Below, piece by piece: positions 34,068 through 48,526 of a stretch of 64,000 bases of DNA; the stretch's first letter is position 1; the number at the start of each line of letters is the position of its first letter. Below the pieces are notes generated by a model. That model saw only the letters and a list, made by a program, of their open reading frames with translations, ran no database searches and was not told the origin of the DNA. The stretch comes from Monosporascus cannonballus (taxonomy: Eukaryota > Ascomycota > Sordariomycetes > Xylariales), in assembly GCA_004154925.1 (NCBI GenBank), contig QJNS01000702.1, positions 124,001 to 188,000 of the forward strand, read 5' to 3'. The translations under genes and the position numbers were made by a program.

Positions 34068-35755
34068 ATTTTCGCATAAAATATTTAATTACGTTAAAAG
34101 GCAGTCTTATCGTATATTACTTGATTTATAATTTTGTAAAATACATTAAATATAAACGGTAAATTATTTCGTAATAAACGTACGTTTAATATGATAACGT
34201 GCAAATTAATACCTTAATACGTTATAAAAAATACTAAATAAAGGATGTTTTATTTAAAGCGCGGCGATTAACAAAATCGATAATATTAAGTAAAAAGTGC
34301 TAACGGGTTAACCATATACCTGGTACGCATTAATACAGGTTTTAAAAAAAATTAAATTATTTTATAATTATTTTATTACAAAAAAAGTTTCCAATTTATT
34401 GCATAAAATTTAACCGCAATTAATTGCGAAAATATCGTTTTAATACATAATTTAACTTAATCTGGTGTTACGAAAACTAATAAAAATTTAATTTTTTTGT
34501 TATAAAGTTAAATACGGGAATTCTTTTTATTTTGAGATATTACGGAAATTATATCGAGTAAGATAATATAATCACCGGAATTCGTTAAAAAATAATAGGT
34601 ATTCAAGGAAATCGTTGAAAATTAAAATTATAATTCATATATTTTTATAAATAAAAACCCATAGTTTTTAATAAATAACCGAAATAATAATAACACTAAT
34701 ATAGGTCATAAAATAATTTATTTAAAGTAACTAATTAATTTATTCCTTAAATATATAAAAAGTTAAAATGTTATTAAAACATGAATAAATAAAACAATTA
34801 TATAGTAATTAATATTTATAAAATAAATAGTAAAAATTATCTTATTCTATATTTTAATATTAATGTTAATATTCGAATTATTTATGTTTATATATAATTT
34901 TTGCAAAAAGAATATAACTTTTAAACTTATGTAAAATTACAGCAAAATATTTGTAATATATTTAATAATATAATTTGCAAGTTTATTCCGATTAATAAAT
35001 AGGATTTTCATTATTAGACTAGTTTTAACTTTATATAAAAGGATATTCGATGAAAAATCTCTGTTTGTAAAAGATTAACAGTTATTCTAAATAAATAATA
35101 AATAATTAACAATAATAAAAAGATTTTTTAATATATTATAATTTTATTCTTATTAAATTTATCTAAGTTAGGGCCGCTTTATGAGGATATTGAATATTAT
35201 AACTTATTAATACATATTTTCTTATTTTTAAGCAAAATATATTTGACGGATAATTATATAAATATACTTAATTATATTTTAAATCGGGTTTTCTCGCACA
35301 TTAAAAATAAAGTTTTCTTATAAATATAATATATTTTAATACCTTACATTACCAGGATTTTTAACGTAATATATTGTATTAATATTATTGTTAATATTAT
35401 AATAATCGGAATCTTTATTATCTAAATTAATATCATTATTGTTTTGCAGTTATTTATTTAATTTGAACTTATTAAAAATATTTTCTATATATGCGACTAA
35501 TTTTGCTAATATAAAAATGAAATAATCGTAAAATACTATATAATATTAATTTTTTCCTCATTATAAAACAATTTATATTTACGATTTTATTTCTGCAAGG
35601 CTTATATTAAAGTTTTATGCCGTTTAATTTATGAATTTGCCTTTAACAACTTGTTGAAAGTTACATTCAACTTTGTTTATATAATATTAGGCCAATAAAC
35701 GCTTGTAAGATAACGAGGATGCGACGCTAGCTACAATACCAAAAGGTCAGCAATT

Positions 35756-35777
35756 CCAAACTCCAATTGGGGTTTGG
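35756..35777. repeat. 22-bp near-perfect palindrome in a RIP-spared patch
   Basis: CCAAACTCCAATTGGGGTTTGG, an inverted repeat centred on AATT with one T-G pair, inside about 150 bp (35690-35845) that kept much more C and G than its surroundings. Confidence 0.7.
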
Positions 35778-38700
35778 ACACCCTAATCCATCTTATAAGG
35801 ACAAGCTGTGCATATCACTACAAAACTTTAAAAGGCGCTTACGGGCTTTTTTTGTATAAAAGGTTTAAAATAATAATTTGTCGTTCTTATAACGTTTTTA
35901 TTTTAATACCATAATTAAGAATAAAATAAAACAAAATTGAAAAATAATTATTTCATAATTATTTTAAGCGATACTTAATTATATGTAATAAAAGCAAAAC
36001 CTTGTACAATTTAATACAATTGCACTAAATTAATTTATAAAGGTCGAAAGAAAATAAAAAACGAAATGAAAAAACTTAAAATAAACAGAAAAATTAAAAA
36101 TAAGTTCTTAATTTTTTTTAAAACATATCATAAAGAAAAGTAAATTTTGTTATATAAATATCGTATATACCTTTAATAAAAATATAAAATAATTTAATCA
36201 TTAAATATTTATTAAATGAAGGAAGTTGAAAAAATATGAAATAATTAGAAATTAATTTCAATATATTAAAAATAATTAATTAAATAATAAATTTGAAAAG
36301 AAAAAACTGATTATATATCATTTAATATATAAAAGAAATGAAAATATTCTTGTTTTAAAATTTGTAAAATTATTACATAAAAATAACGATAAGTTACAAT
36401 AATATTTTATAAATATTAAAATAAAAATAAAAAATAGCGTAATCGATTTAGAATAAAAAATAAATAAATAATATTTTAATCAAAAATCGAAATTATAATT
36501 AACTAAGAAAAGATTTATAAATTTAATTTATATCAAACCGTTTAATATTATTTTATATACTCTATTTCGTGGAAAACTTCTTAAATATAATAATTTCCTA
36601 TTCCGTTTATATTTCTTTTTCGATTTCGTATATTTCTATTTGCGTTTTTTACGCCTTTTTGGCGCTTTTTTCAATATTCTTTTCTAGATTTTGTTATTAA
36701 TCTCCTTATTATTCGGCATACTAAAACGATTTACTTGCTATTTCCTTCTTTTCGCTACGTTTAACAATAACGGTAGCGGCGGCGAGAAATATCTTCCGGG
36801 CGGTTTTCTTTCGGCTTTAATATGATAAGCTATTTTTTATTCTAAATTATAATTGCAATTTAAATATATTAACCTAGGTTATTTAATAACCTTATTTGCT
36901 GAATACATTATGTTTTATACTTTTTCTTAGCTTATGTATTATTACTATCGAAATATAAATATTTTAATATAAACAAAGTTATCGCAAAATATAAATATCT
37001 TTATATAAAACGTTTTTCGTCGATAATAAATGATATAGAGATTATTATTTTAGGTTAACATAGTTAAAAAAAATATTCTACAAGTGTATATAATATCTTT
37101 AAAATATTTAATTCAATCTGTTTAGCGTTTTTGGATTTATTTGTAAAAATATCGCCGATAATTTGCCGAGACCGCATTCGGCCGATAATGAAATTTATAT
37201 TTTTTAGTTATTTCCGAATTTATTATAACGGGCCACCTAAATAAAATTAATTAAATAATAATAAAATAATCCGAAGTTATATTTACCTTAAGGTTTAAGC
37301 ATTTTTATAATTAATTTGTGTTATAGAATTCCGCTAGGCGAAAGTTTTAGATTTTAGTTGCACTATATTATATTAAGATCTTTTAATATATTTAATTTTT
37401 AAACCAGCCGAACTTTTATATTAATTAAGATATATAGAAGGTAATAATTTCCGTTATATAATTTTATAACTAACGGACTATAAAATTGAAAAAAAAGTCG
37501 ATAATATATCTATTAACATTTCCATTAACCTGATCTGGCTTATTTTCTGCATTGTTATAAACGTACGAACGATAACTTAAGTTTGGTAACTCCTAAACTA
37601 TATTAATACGTTAACGTAACGCTTCAGAAAACGTACAGAGCTTTATTAAATTAGTTAAAATAAAAATTATAAAAATAAATCTAGATATATTAAGTATGAC
37701 TGAAAAAAAGAAAACGATTTAACAAATTACGTATAAGAGAAACAATTTTGAAAAGTAACGTATAACTAATAATAATAAGCATTAATCTATACGTACTTTT
37801 AGCTTTTTTTAATTATTTTATTATTATTTTAATTCTTTTATCTAGAGCATTATATTATATTGTTTAATTTTGTGTTGCAATTAATATTTTAATATAAATT
37901 AATAATTATTATATAATATATCCCAAAATCTTTTAATAATATTAGGAAGCTAATTTGAATATCGATTTTGTCTAAATAAAGAAATATCCAAAACTCAGAG
38001 ACCCCTATTAAATCCCGCTTTTAATAACGATAATCGCGAAAATAACGATTTAAAAACGGCGAAAATAAAGATTTTAAAGTATATAATAATAAACTTCGTT
38101 AATAACTTAATTAATAACCTAATTAAAGGCTTAATAGAGATATTAACCGGGGTTATATCAAAACATTTAACGAAAAAATTATTTATCGATTTATATAACA
38201 GAAACACTGTTATAAAATACCGGAAAAATTGATATTGTCTGTATTTCCATTAAATGTGTAACGGAACGATTAGGCAGATTTTTTCGTAATTAATAAAATT
38301 TATTTCTAGTGCTGTAATTGATTTAAAAATAAATAAGTAAATTAGTTCTAAGAGTAATCATAATTCACAGAATACGTTAATTTGAAAATTAAACGTTAAA
38401 TCGAAAAAACCTTATCTATATTTAATCGAATTACCTCTTTTTCGTAATATTAAGATAAATTTATATAGTTTTGTAATCGCTATACTAGTAAGTCGAAATT
38501 TAAATGCCGGGGTTACGGTTATTACTTAGTCTATTTAAAGTTTTTTCGAAATAACGGAACAAATTCGATAAAAAAATATTTGACCATTAGGTTTTATAGA
38601 AAAATATTAATTAATTAAAACCGATTATTTATTATAACTTATTCTATATAATTACAGTGTATAACTAAATATGAAATAATCATAAAATAATCCGTTAAAA

Positions 38701-41700
38701 TTTTATTACTACAATTTTAAATTCCGATATTAATTAATATATTTAATATTAACATAATCTTTTTGATTATGTTTTTTATATCTTAATATTTATTTACTAA
38801 AAGTTTATTAAATTAGCATTTTGAAATATTTATATTATAGCATATTTTGAATTTTAAGCCGTTAGATATTAAAATATACTTGAATTACGTAAACAAATAT
38901 ATCGATATTATTATTAAATAAGTAATTAATAATATTTTTACAAAAGCTTATATATTTATAAATTACAATACATAAAATATATCTTATCATATATGTATAT
39001 TCCAAAACGTTATTTTTTGATAGATATTTAAATATGTGCGGATAAGAGATTTAAATCGAACGGTAACAAGTTGTTATATCGGTTAAAAAGCTTTGGGCTA
39101 GTTAATCGATTCCGCGTTATTATCGCCAATAGTAAGCTTAACGTTTTCCAGGATTTTATGCGTAAATAATTGCGTAATACCTAAGATAACTAGTTTGTAT
39201 AGTCGAAAAAAATCCGCCATCTTACTAATACGTTATACGCACTATAAAGAGTTTTCTATAATTTTTTTCTTACCTACCATATAAAGCTAATTATTAAGTT
39301 AAAGAACGCCTTAGAGATTGCGGCCAAAAAAGAGTAAACTTTCTCAAATAAAGAAATAACCTAAACGATTTACTTAAATGTTTATAATCGAATTAATAAG
39401 TTCTTTCTAAAGTAATTATAAAATAATCTCGTAAGCTAATTGCATAATTACGGTCCTTTATTAGCTAAATCCATTTCAGCATTAAACGATATATTTTTTG
39501 AAGAAGCTTAGCAAAATATAATTAATACTAAAATATTATATAATATATAAATATTTTAAATACTTCGCAATATCTAATACCGTTAAAATTTATTTATATA
39601 TTTTCTATTACATATTAAAAAGCTTTGGCCTGCTTTCGAACGTTTTATATAGATTTACTCTATATTATATAAATGTAATTATTAATTTTCTTTTAAACGT
39701 CGGTAATGTGTACGTTATCGTATCGATATTTTCAAATATTTTATTTGAATAATAAACAGTTTTGGCGTATTTCGCGAAAATCACCTTAGCTATATAATTC
39801 CTAGTTATAAAAATATGGTTAAATATTTTCAAAAAATATTTATATTATATTAAGCAAGATATTCTAATTTTGCCTCTAATAATTTACCAGAAATAAAAGA
39901 AATAACAAATTATGCAAAATCTTCGCCTATAAAATATGGATCGACCATTTATATAGTTATAGTTTTTGCGAAAAAGTACGATATTTGCGATTGGCAAAAG
40001 CTATAAATATATCGGTAAGTATTTTAATTATAACCGTAAATTAGTTTATTTATTGATATTACCTTATCTTTTATCTTAACGTACGGTTATTACATTTCGT
40101 AATTACTTTAATAATTAATAACAATATTTTAATTTGAAACTTTTAAATAAAAACATTTATACAACAATTATGTTATACTTAAAGCAAACGTATAAAAAGT
40201 ATTAATAGAATTACAATAAGGAAAATATGTTTAAGTTTAACGTACGGTTTCAAACGACAAATGGGCTTAATTTTACTGAAATAGTATTATTAAATTCGAA
40301 TCCTAAAAAAACCGGTTTAATTTTATACTGTACCGAAACCTTTTAGGAGGATAATATTAATAAATATTTTCGTTACGAACGTAAGTTTTTTTATTCAGTT
40401 ATATAGTTTATTTTCTGGTTATTTTATATAAGTATAAGTATTAATTAAGATATTTTAGGATTTTGGTAAGTGATTAGCAATTTTTTATCCGGACTTGCGT
40501 ATTTTGTATGCGATATTTTTTGTATTTAATATTTTTCCGTATTAATAAAACGGATTTAAAATTGCGAACGTTTAAAATTTACCTTTAATCTTTTTTTAAA
40601 AAAAACACTGAAATAATTTAAGCATCTTTTTATAAAATCGTTTTATATCCGAATTTAATTAGTAGCGCTTGAAAATAATATCGCATAGATTAAGAACGAT
40701 ATAGAAAATACGCGCAAAAAAATACGAAAAACGTAAAAAAAAACGTTGTCTAAAATATTCGAAATATTAATTATCAATACATTAAGGCTGTTACCAGTTA
40801 CGGATATAATACCCGATAATTCTAAAGGATTCCTAAATAAACTGAATATATCCGGCGGAAATAGCGAAAGAAAAAATACAAAACATTCTTAATCCTAGTT
40901 AGATTATTGCTATAAGCAGATTTTACCAAATAGGCGAGGAAATATTTATTAATTCGGATAGTGTTATTATTGCTTAAAAAAGAAAAAGAGTATAATAACA
41001 AATAAGGGTATTATAAAGGTACGTAAAAATAAGTTTGTAAAAAGAATTTAATATTCGAACTTTATTAAATCGTAGTTATTCGTATACAATAATTCGGATA
41101 CCTTATTATCCTAATCTTAATAAATAAAGCCTATTATTAAATCTAAGTGGGAGATTACGTAATTTTCATATTTATAATTTTACACGGTAAGATAAATATA
41201 TATTTAAACGTTTGAAAATTTAATTTACTTTTTATTCGACAACATCTATAAAAAACGATATTATTATGAAATAAATTAAACTAAATATCCAAGTTATTAT
41301 TATAGCGAAAAGAAATCGTCTTAATAAAAGCCATTTTTTTCATATTAGTTTTTTTACTTGATTAATTTAACGAAATAACGCTTTATTCATAAATTCTATT
41401 TTTATATTAGATTATTACCGATTTAAGTTTAATTAATTAACATTATTCATTACTTATAATTACATATTTAACTATATTACAAATTCCATAAAGTAATGTT
41501 AAAATAATTTTTATCATAATATCATAGGTTTTAAATTAATCTGGTTAATATTACCGATTTTTTTAATATAGGCGATAAAAATACTAACGAACCGGTTATT
41601 CTCTATCGGCCTTTTCTTAAAAGGGTTTTATATAGAAAAAAACAAATTATAATTATTCGAAAAAATTCGGCAGTGTTTATTCGTACTAAACTTATGATAC

Positions 41701-42127
41701 GCGGTTTTTTTTAATTAAATAAAATTATTTCATAATTATTTTAGAAATTTAAAATTAATTTTTCGTAACGCGAACGTGATGCGAAATTCGACGTTATTAA
41801 TTCGATTAATTACTGCTAATACTTAAGGCATTTGTAACGAATAATTCGCGAAGTTATATAAATAGTTAAAATTGATTTACGATTTTAAAAAAACATTATA
41901 GGCGTTTTGAATAAAATAATTAAATTAATATTCGTTAAACTTTTCGAAAATAATTATATTTTGGGAAATAATTATAAAATAATTTAATTTTCATAGAAAG
42001 TAATTTGTATATTATTTATAGAAAAGAAATTGCTTTATAAAAGAAGATGTGAATTTCGTTAAATAAATTTGCGGTAATGATAATTTGTTAAAAGGCTTTT
42101 GAATATAATTATTAAAAACTGGTTGTG

Positions 42128-42149
42128 ATAGGGCTGTATGGAGCCCTAT
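42128..42149. repeat. perfect 8-bp stem with 6-nt loop beside element F
   Basis: ATAGGGCT and AGCCCTAT separated by GTATGG, in a 105-bp RIP-spared patch directly left of the element F target duplication. Role unknown. Confidence 0.7.
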
Positions 42150-42220
42150 AATGGAGCACCGGACAAACGCCAGTACCAAGCAGCACTAGCGCAGCGCTTT
42201 ATATGCGAACACACATAACT

Positions 42221-42605
42221 TGTTACGACCTGACAAGCCACGGCCTCCAGAAACGGTCGCAGCAGAAAAGGCCAAGAAAATTATGTGGATCAGGTCACGT
42301 AACGGATCAGCAACTCACAGATGGTAAGCCAATGAGCCAAATCACCAGCTTACTGATAATAAACCAGTAAACCAGATCACCAGCTTACTGATAGTAAGCT
42401 AGTAAACCAGAAAAATATATACGTTCATTATTCCACAAATTCAGATAACTTTAGCTTACAATATAATATCGTTACTCAAAATACCTTTAATATTACAAAA
42501 CGTAATACCTTATTATATTTATTACTTAAATTCTTACGATATTCCTATTAACATAAACCCGTCAACTTAAGGTTTAATAATTAATTAAACTATTTAGCCA
42601 TTATA
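42221..42605 (+). repeat. 5' LTR of element F (385 bp)
   Basis: Begins TGTTACGACC, ends GCCATTATA. U3 includes about two and a half copies of a 36-bp tandem repeat (42324-42410; units with CACCAGCTTACTGATA and AAACCAG). The outer 200 bp are lightly mutated compared with the inner part. Confidence 0.95.
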
Positions 42606-43039
42606 CGTTACAAACTTTTATTTAATAATACTGTTAAACTTTAAATAATATTTAATACTATTAAAATATTAACCAGTATTTAGGAAACCCTTATTTAATA
42701 ATTTTAAGTTTAAATTTATGAATTAAAGAAAAAAGTTTAATAACCTAAGGCTACGTTATTTACCTAAACTTTTCTCGCCCGTATAAAGCCCAAAAAGCCG
42801 AAACCTTACGATGGAAAAAATAACCCTTAAACTTTTTTAATTTAGGCATAAATTTACTTTCGTTTTTTAAACCTTAATAATCTAGCGGATATAATTTTAA
42901 TAATAAAACCATATTTAATAAAAAATATGGCTAATTAATTTAAACTTATTATAAGAAATTTCCTGGAAATAAAAAAGTCGGATAAAGAAAACTTTATTAA
43001 CGAAATCTTTTTACTTTATACTAATTTCGAAAACAAAAT

Positions 43040-44100
43040 ACGTAATAATTTTGGTAATCTAAAAAAAATAATTTATAACCTAATAATTTTTACAATTCCG
43101 ATAAAAAGGACCCGCATTTAAATATGCCGTAATTTTCAAAAATTTTTCGGCTAAGGCCGAATAAGAAAATAATAAAGCTAACGTTTTTATTAATATATTT
43201 TACAAAAGGTTAAAAAATAATATAAAAAATAAAAGTATTTAGATTAAGTAATTAATTACCTTAAACCGGTATATCGCAAAAATAATTAAGATTAATAATC
43301 GATAATTTAAAAAATAATTAAAAAAAAGATATTATATTTTATATTCGGAATATAATAAATCCAATTAAGGAAAAAAACGAAACGCACCTTTTATTTTTTA
43401 TGAAACGGTATTAGAACTTATGGAATTCGGCGTTACCTATAAACAAAATTAGAACCAGATTAAATGCTTTAATTATGGCAAAATAGGACATAAGGCTTAC
43501 AAATATAAAAAGCCCAAAAGGTTACGACAAAATAACTGGATCCTTATACCAGAAAAATAATGCCGAAATAATTAAAAAAACGATAGCAAAGTTACTAATA
43601 TAATTTAAGGCAAATATATATCAGGTTTACGACAAAAGATCTAATAAGGATTATTACGATAAGAAATTTAACGAAAAATACGAAAAGCCAAAAAGCTAAC
43701 TTAATAAATATCGCGGATATAACAAAAAATATTATAAGGATAATTACGCAAATATTAGAACTGGACAGAAAAATTTTATCTCGGAACCCTTAATCGATAC
43801 GGCAAAATACACGCTATATATTGCCAATAACGAAAATATCCCGATTACGAAAAATAAAAATAACATATTTACGAACGAATTACCCGTATATATTATAATG
43901 GATTTAATTTTTTTAACCGTACCGGAAATAATAAAAACGATAAATAATAATATTAATATTTTCCAATTATAGGTCCAGGAAATATCTAATAACTGGCCGA
44001 AGAAAAAAATTAACCCGAAAAAAATTAATGCCCGTAAAACACCCTATTTTATTATTATAAATTATATAACTATTAAACGGAAAAGGAGTTAATATAACGT
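43040..44100 (+). pseudogene. gag remnant of element F
   Basis: Zinc knuckle at 43465-43506 reads Cys-Phe-Asn-Tyr-Gly-Lys-Ile-Gly-His-Lys-Ala-Tyr-Lys-Tyr: first Cys and the His kept, two Cys changed to Tyr. Remaining gag is decayed and collinear with that of A. Confidence 0.75.
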
Positions 44101-44489
44101 AAAATAAAAAAATATTATTAAAAGGTTTTGACGGATTCTTAGAAAAAAAAGTTATTAAAATAAATATGTTAATTTATAAAAAATATTTAAAATAACAATT
44201 AAGACAACGTATAATAAGATATAATTGTAAATATAAGAAAATAATTTATTTAATAAAAAAGGAATTAAAAATAATTTAAAATAATTAATACGACTTAAAG
44301 AAACAATACGCCGGTAATAACCACAGATATAATAATTCGATACGTTAAACAAAAAATACAAATAAGGCTTAATAAATTCAAACAAAAGTTAAAAAAAAGG
44401 TTACCTATAAAAAAGCCGCAAAATAACGAAACCTAGAGGAATTAAAAAGAACCCCCGAAAAAGGCGTTAAACGTGACGATAAGGGACGT

Positions 44490-47400
44490 TAATAACCTTA
44501 TCATTTTGGGCATACGAATCGGAACGTATTAGTATACCGTAATAATAAATTACGGAGTTTTAAGCGGGAATTATATTGCACCAAATATAGTTAATAAGCT
44601 TAAATTGTCATAAAGATATAAATTAAAACCTTATATAATAACGAATGTCGAAAGTTAAGAATTTATTTACGATAATGGAAAAGTTATATGCGAAATTAAT
44701 TATTTCGAGATTTTTATTTAAAAATAACATTAAACTGTTAATTTCGATATCTTTTTATTCGGGAATTATAATATGATTTTAAAATTACCATAAATACGCC
44801 AATATAGAATTTTAATTAACGGCGGAATTGGCTAAATAAAATTCGCTTTATTCCTTATTAATAAATAAAAAGAAAAATTAAAATCTTAATATTCGATCGA
44901 TAATGGTAATAAATATAAGTATAAGGATACGATAAATACCTTATTACCTAAAAAAAACAAAATACAAAAAACGGGTATTAAAAATAATACGACGTATTAT
45001 TATTATAATTAAAATAAAATTAAAGCAATTAAATAACGATTTAAAATAACAAAAACAATAACCCTAAAAATTAAAAAATTTAATTAATATGTTATTATAA
45101 TACTATAGATATAAGTCACTTTTTAAAAAAAACTAAATATGAAATTACCAGAATATAGCGAATAGAATTACGAAATAATCCTTAAAAAGATTTTCGATAA
45201 AGTTTTACCTTATTTATAACTTTAATAAAAACGAATTACGTATTTTTAAAAAATACTTGGAAAATCGGTTATAAAAAAGATAAATTCGATTTTCGAAATT
45301 ACTAACAAAATATTTAATATTTTTCGTATTAAAAAAATAAGAAATTATAACTTATAATTAATTATCGATAATTAAATAATATTATAATTAAAGATTAAAT
45401 ATTATTACCCCTAATTACGGAAATAAAAGACCGACCTTACGGAATTAAATAATTTATAATATTTAATTTTCGAAATAAATATAAACTTATTAAAATTAAA
45501 AAAGAATACGAATAAAAAATAATCTTTAAAACGAAATACGGATTATTTAAATATTTAATTATATTAATAAAACTTACGAACGTATTAATAACCTTTTAGC
45601 GAATAATTAATTATGTATTACGAAAATATCTTAATATTTTCGTCGTTTGTAATCTTGATGATATTCTTATTTTTTAAAAATAAAAAGAATATACGTAAAA
45701 TATGTATCTAAATTTTTTTAAATTTTATAAAACGTAAAGTTATTAATTAACGCAAAAAAAAATTTATATATAGGAAATAAAATATCTGGAATATATTATT
45801 ACCCTAAGATATATTATGATAATTCTTAAAAAAATTATTTTAATTATAAATTAACAAACGTTAATAATAACTAAAGAAATATAAGTATTTTTTGGATTCG
45901 TTAATTATTATAAGAAGTTTATTTGAAACTTTCGCAAAATAATTATATTTTTAACAAATATTACAAAAAAGGGAGTTCAAATAAACGCCAAATGCGAAAA
46001 AAATATTTTAGGATATTAAGGATACAATTATTAGCGAATTAATACTAATTATATATAATTTAAACCGCCTTGTTAAATTAAAAACCGATATTTCGGATTA
46101 CGTATTAAGCGTAATAATCGGATAACGAAATGATTAAAGTAAATTATACCTTATTATATTTTTTTCGCATAAGTTAAAAAAAACCCGAATTTAATTACGG
46201 TATTCCAAATAAAAAAATTATAGTTATTATTATGACATTTCGAAAATTATAGTTATTATTATGACATTTCGAAAATTTAGGTATTTTCTAAAGGAAAATT
46301 TATATTAGGTTAAGGTTTATACGGATTATTAAAATCTTATCCGATTTATTACGACCAGAAAACTTATAGAACGATAATTTCGTTACGTGAAAAAATTGGC
46401 GAATTTCGATTTCGTTATTATTCATAAAAGAAATTCAAAAAATAATAAAGCAAATATTTTAAATAAACGTTTAAACTTTAAAAAAATTGGTTAAAATTAA
46501 TTATATAATTTTCGATATTATTATAAAAGGATATTTACACTTACGATAAATTAGGACAATTCGGCTAATACCTTTTAATATATAATAAAAAATTTAATAA
46601 TATAATAATAATTTCCCAGAAAACTAAAAAATAAATAAGATATAAATTTTAAAAAAATGTTAAAAAATTTTAGTACGAAAAATATACGAATATTAATAAC
46701 ATAAATATCCAAAGACTTACAAAATTCTAAAACAATTTTAACGTATATATTTTTTCCTTAAAATAAAATTTACAATATAAAAAATTATACGGCAATGCAA
46801 TATTTACGCCAGAATAAAGGCTTAACGATATAAGCCATATAAAAAGTTACAGCTATTATTAATCGTAAAACAACTATAATATTTAATTATATTCAACCTT
46901 ATTATTAAACTTTTTAGATTAAAAAATGTAATTATAAAAATATATTATGATAATATTTTCGTAATTATTGACCTATTTACGAAAGTTTCTCATTTTTTAC
47001 CATATTATAAGGATATAAACGCCGAATAACTGGTATATGTATTTTTTAAATATATTTTTAATATATACGGATTATTAATAAAAATTATATTAAATAAAAG
47101 ATAAATATTTGTATTTAAGGTTTAGCAAAGCCTTATAAAACAAATCGGCTTAAATCATAAATTATTTAACTTATTTAAATCTTAAACAGATAAATAAACG
47201 GAACGAATAAATTAAATTTTAAAAACTAATTTATAATATTACAATAATTATAAATAAAATAATTAAGTTAAGAAATTAGTTATTACCTAATTAACTTATA
47301 ATATTAATTATTACGAAAATATTAAAATAATACTTATAAATATAAATTTTGGTTTTATTTTAAAAATTTACAAAAAAATACGTAACGATAATCCAATTAA

Positions 47401-47930
47401 TATTAAAATAATCCTTACGTTAAAACAGTTACGATAATTATATTAAGAAATAAAGATAAAACTATAATTTATACGGAACTAGATAAATAAGTAATATAAC
47501 TAAAAAAAGTTAAAAAAATTAATTTTCGAAAAAAATGGTTTTTTTTGCTATCAAAAACATTGAAATAAAAAGACCTAATAAAAAACTCGATTTTAAATAT
47601 ATCGGTTTATACAAAATCGCTAAGAAAATCTTAAAAAATAATTATTAATTAAAACCTTTACCAAAAATGAAACTTTATTTAATCTTTTACGTTTTCTTAT
47701 TCGAATTAATAATAAATATAATTAAAGTATATACGATATAAAACGATATAAAAATAAAAAACAAATAAATATACGAAATAAAGAAAATCCTGGATATACG
47801 AAAACGAAACGGATTTACGTATTACTTAATCAAATAAAAAAAACACCCAAATTCCGAAAATACCTAGGAACCCGCCAAAAATCTTATTGGCGCCCAATAT
47901 TTATTAAAGAATTTTTATTAACAATAACGG
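44490..47930 (+). pseudogene. pol remnant of element F (protease to chromodomain)
   Basis: Protease active site at 44548-44556 reads Asn-Tyr-Gly for Asp-x-Gly. RT about 45240-45760, with the catalytic Asp-Asp pair retained at 45651-45662 (Asn-Leu-Asp-Asp). RNase H about 46050-46460 contains a 36-bp exact duplication (ATTATAGTTATTATTATGACATTTCG unit at about 46216-46275). Integrase about 46540-47600. Chromodomain about 47815-47930 with LIK, SENT and LIGAQYLL. Confidence 0.82.
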
Positions 47931-48452
47931 AATTACCCGAAATAATAATATTCTAATCTACAAAATCCAGGGAAGGAAGCCTTTAATTTATCACATTTTA
48001 ATTAATAACGTTTACCCCGCTTAAAACTTATGTTTCGACCATAAACTTTAATTCTAATTACGTAAAATCGTTAAAATCGTCCAAAGATTAAAAAGTACGA
48101 TTAATAAGTTTTGCACCTTAAAATTAATAATATTAACGTTAATAACGTATACGGAAAAAACGCGCAAAAGTTTCGGATAAGGATTTTTCGGCTTTTAATT
48201 CCTTTTTTTTTAACCTTTTCGATTCCGCGATATGCCAATTAATTATAGAAACGGAAATTTCCATCTTATTGCATAAACGACCTTAACGAATATATTCCTT
48301 ATAACAAAAAACCCCGTCCATTATCTAATAATTAAGTTACCGAACGGGAAAAAAATAAAATATTGTATTAAAATTTTTAAATTTAATTAAATTAGCTAAA
48401 GCAAATCGTTATTCGGATTGCGGAAACGACGTTTGGATATACCGGAGGACAT
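47885..48452 (-). pseudogene. Antisense Zn(II)2Cys6-like gene relic of element F
   Basis: Fourth copy. Starts ATG at 48452 (MSSGISKRR). After a frameshift the second half of the cluster reads Tyr-x2-Tyr-x6-Cys (Tyr-Lys-Glu-Tyr...Arg-Leu-Cys), with another Tyr eight residues before it, as in A and E. A basic, Lys/Glu-rich region follows (ESKRLKKKELKAEKSLSE). The tail SGNSVIVNKNSLINIGRQ-stop closely matches that of E. The plus-strand 85-codon open frame at 48418-48675 overlaps this and the LTR and is a shadow. Confidence 0.62.
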
Positions 48453-48526
48453 ATTAAAGATATACGGAAAAACTTACCAGAAGAAAAAAAATCTTAAGAG
48501 CAAAATTTTGAGAAAGGGGAAATCAT

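Larger units (their letters stand above)
34073..42215. other. 8.1-kb AT-rich RIP-type tract, origin unexplained
   Basis: No LTR pair, no RT, RNase H or integrase motif recognised on either strand. The reading at about 39060-39480 on the plus strand looks protein-derived (RLKSFGLVNRF..., then SKKIRHLTNTLYAL), interrupted by stops of the CAA/CAG-to-TAA/TAG kind, but I cannot assign it. The hAT-like tips at 26.7 and 49.75 kb would make a decayed transposase plausible, though none is shown. Two less-mutated patches lie at 35690-35845 and 42112-42220. A 70-codon minus-strand open frame at 37995-38207 has no motif. Confidence 0.45.

Noticed and set aside
42112..42220. Helitron 3' end (hairpin)
   Set aside because: The stem is suggestive but no CTRR terminus lies 10-12 nt after it and no Rep/helicase relic was recognised.
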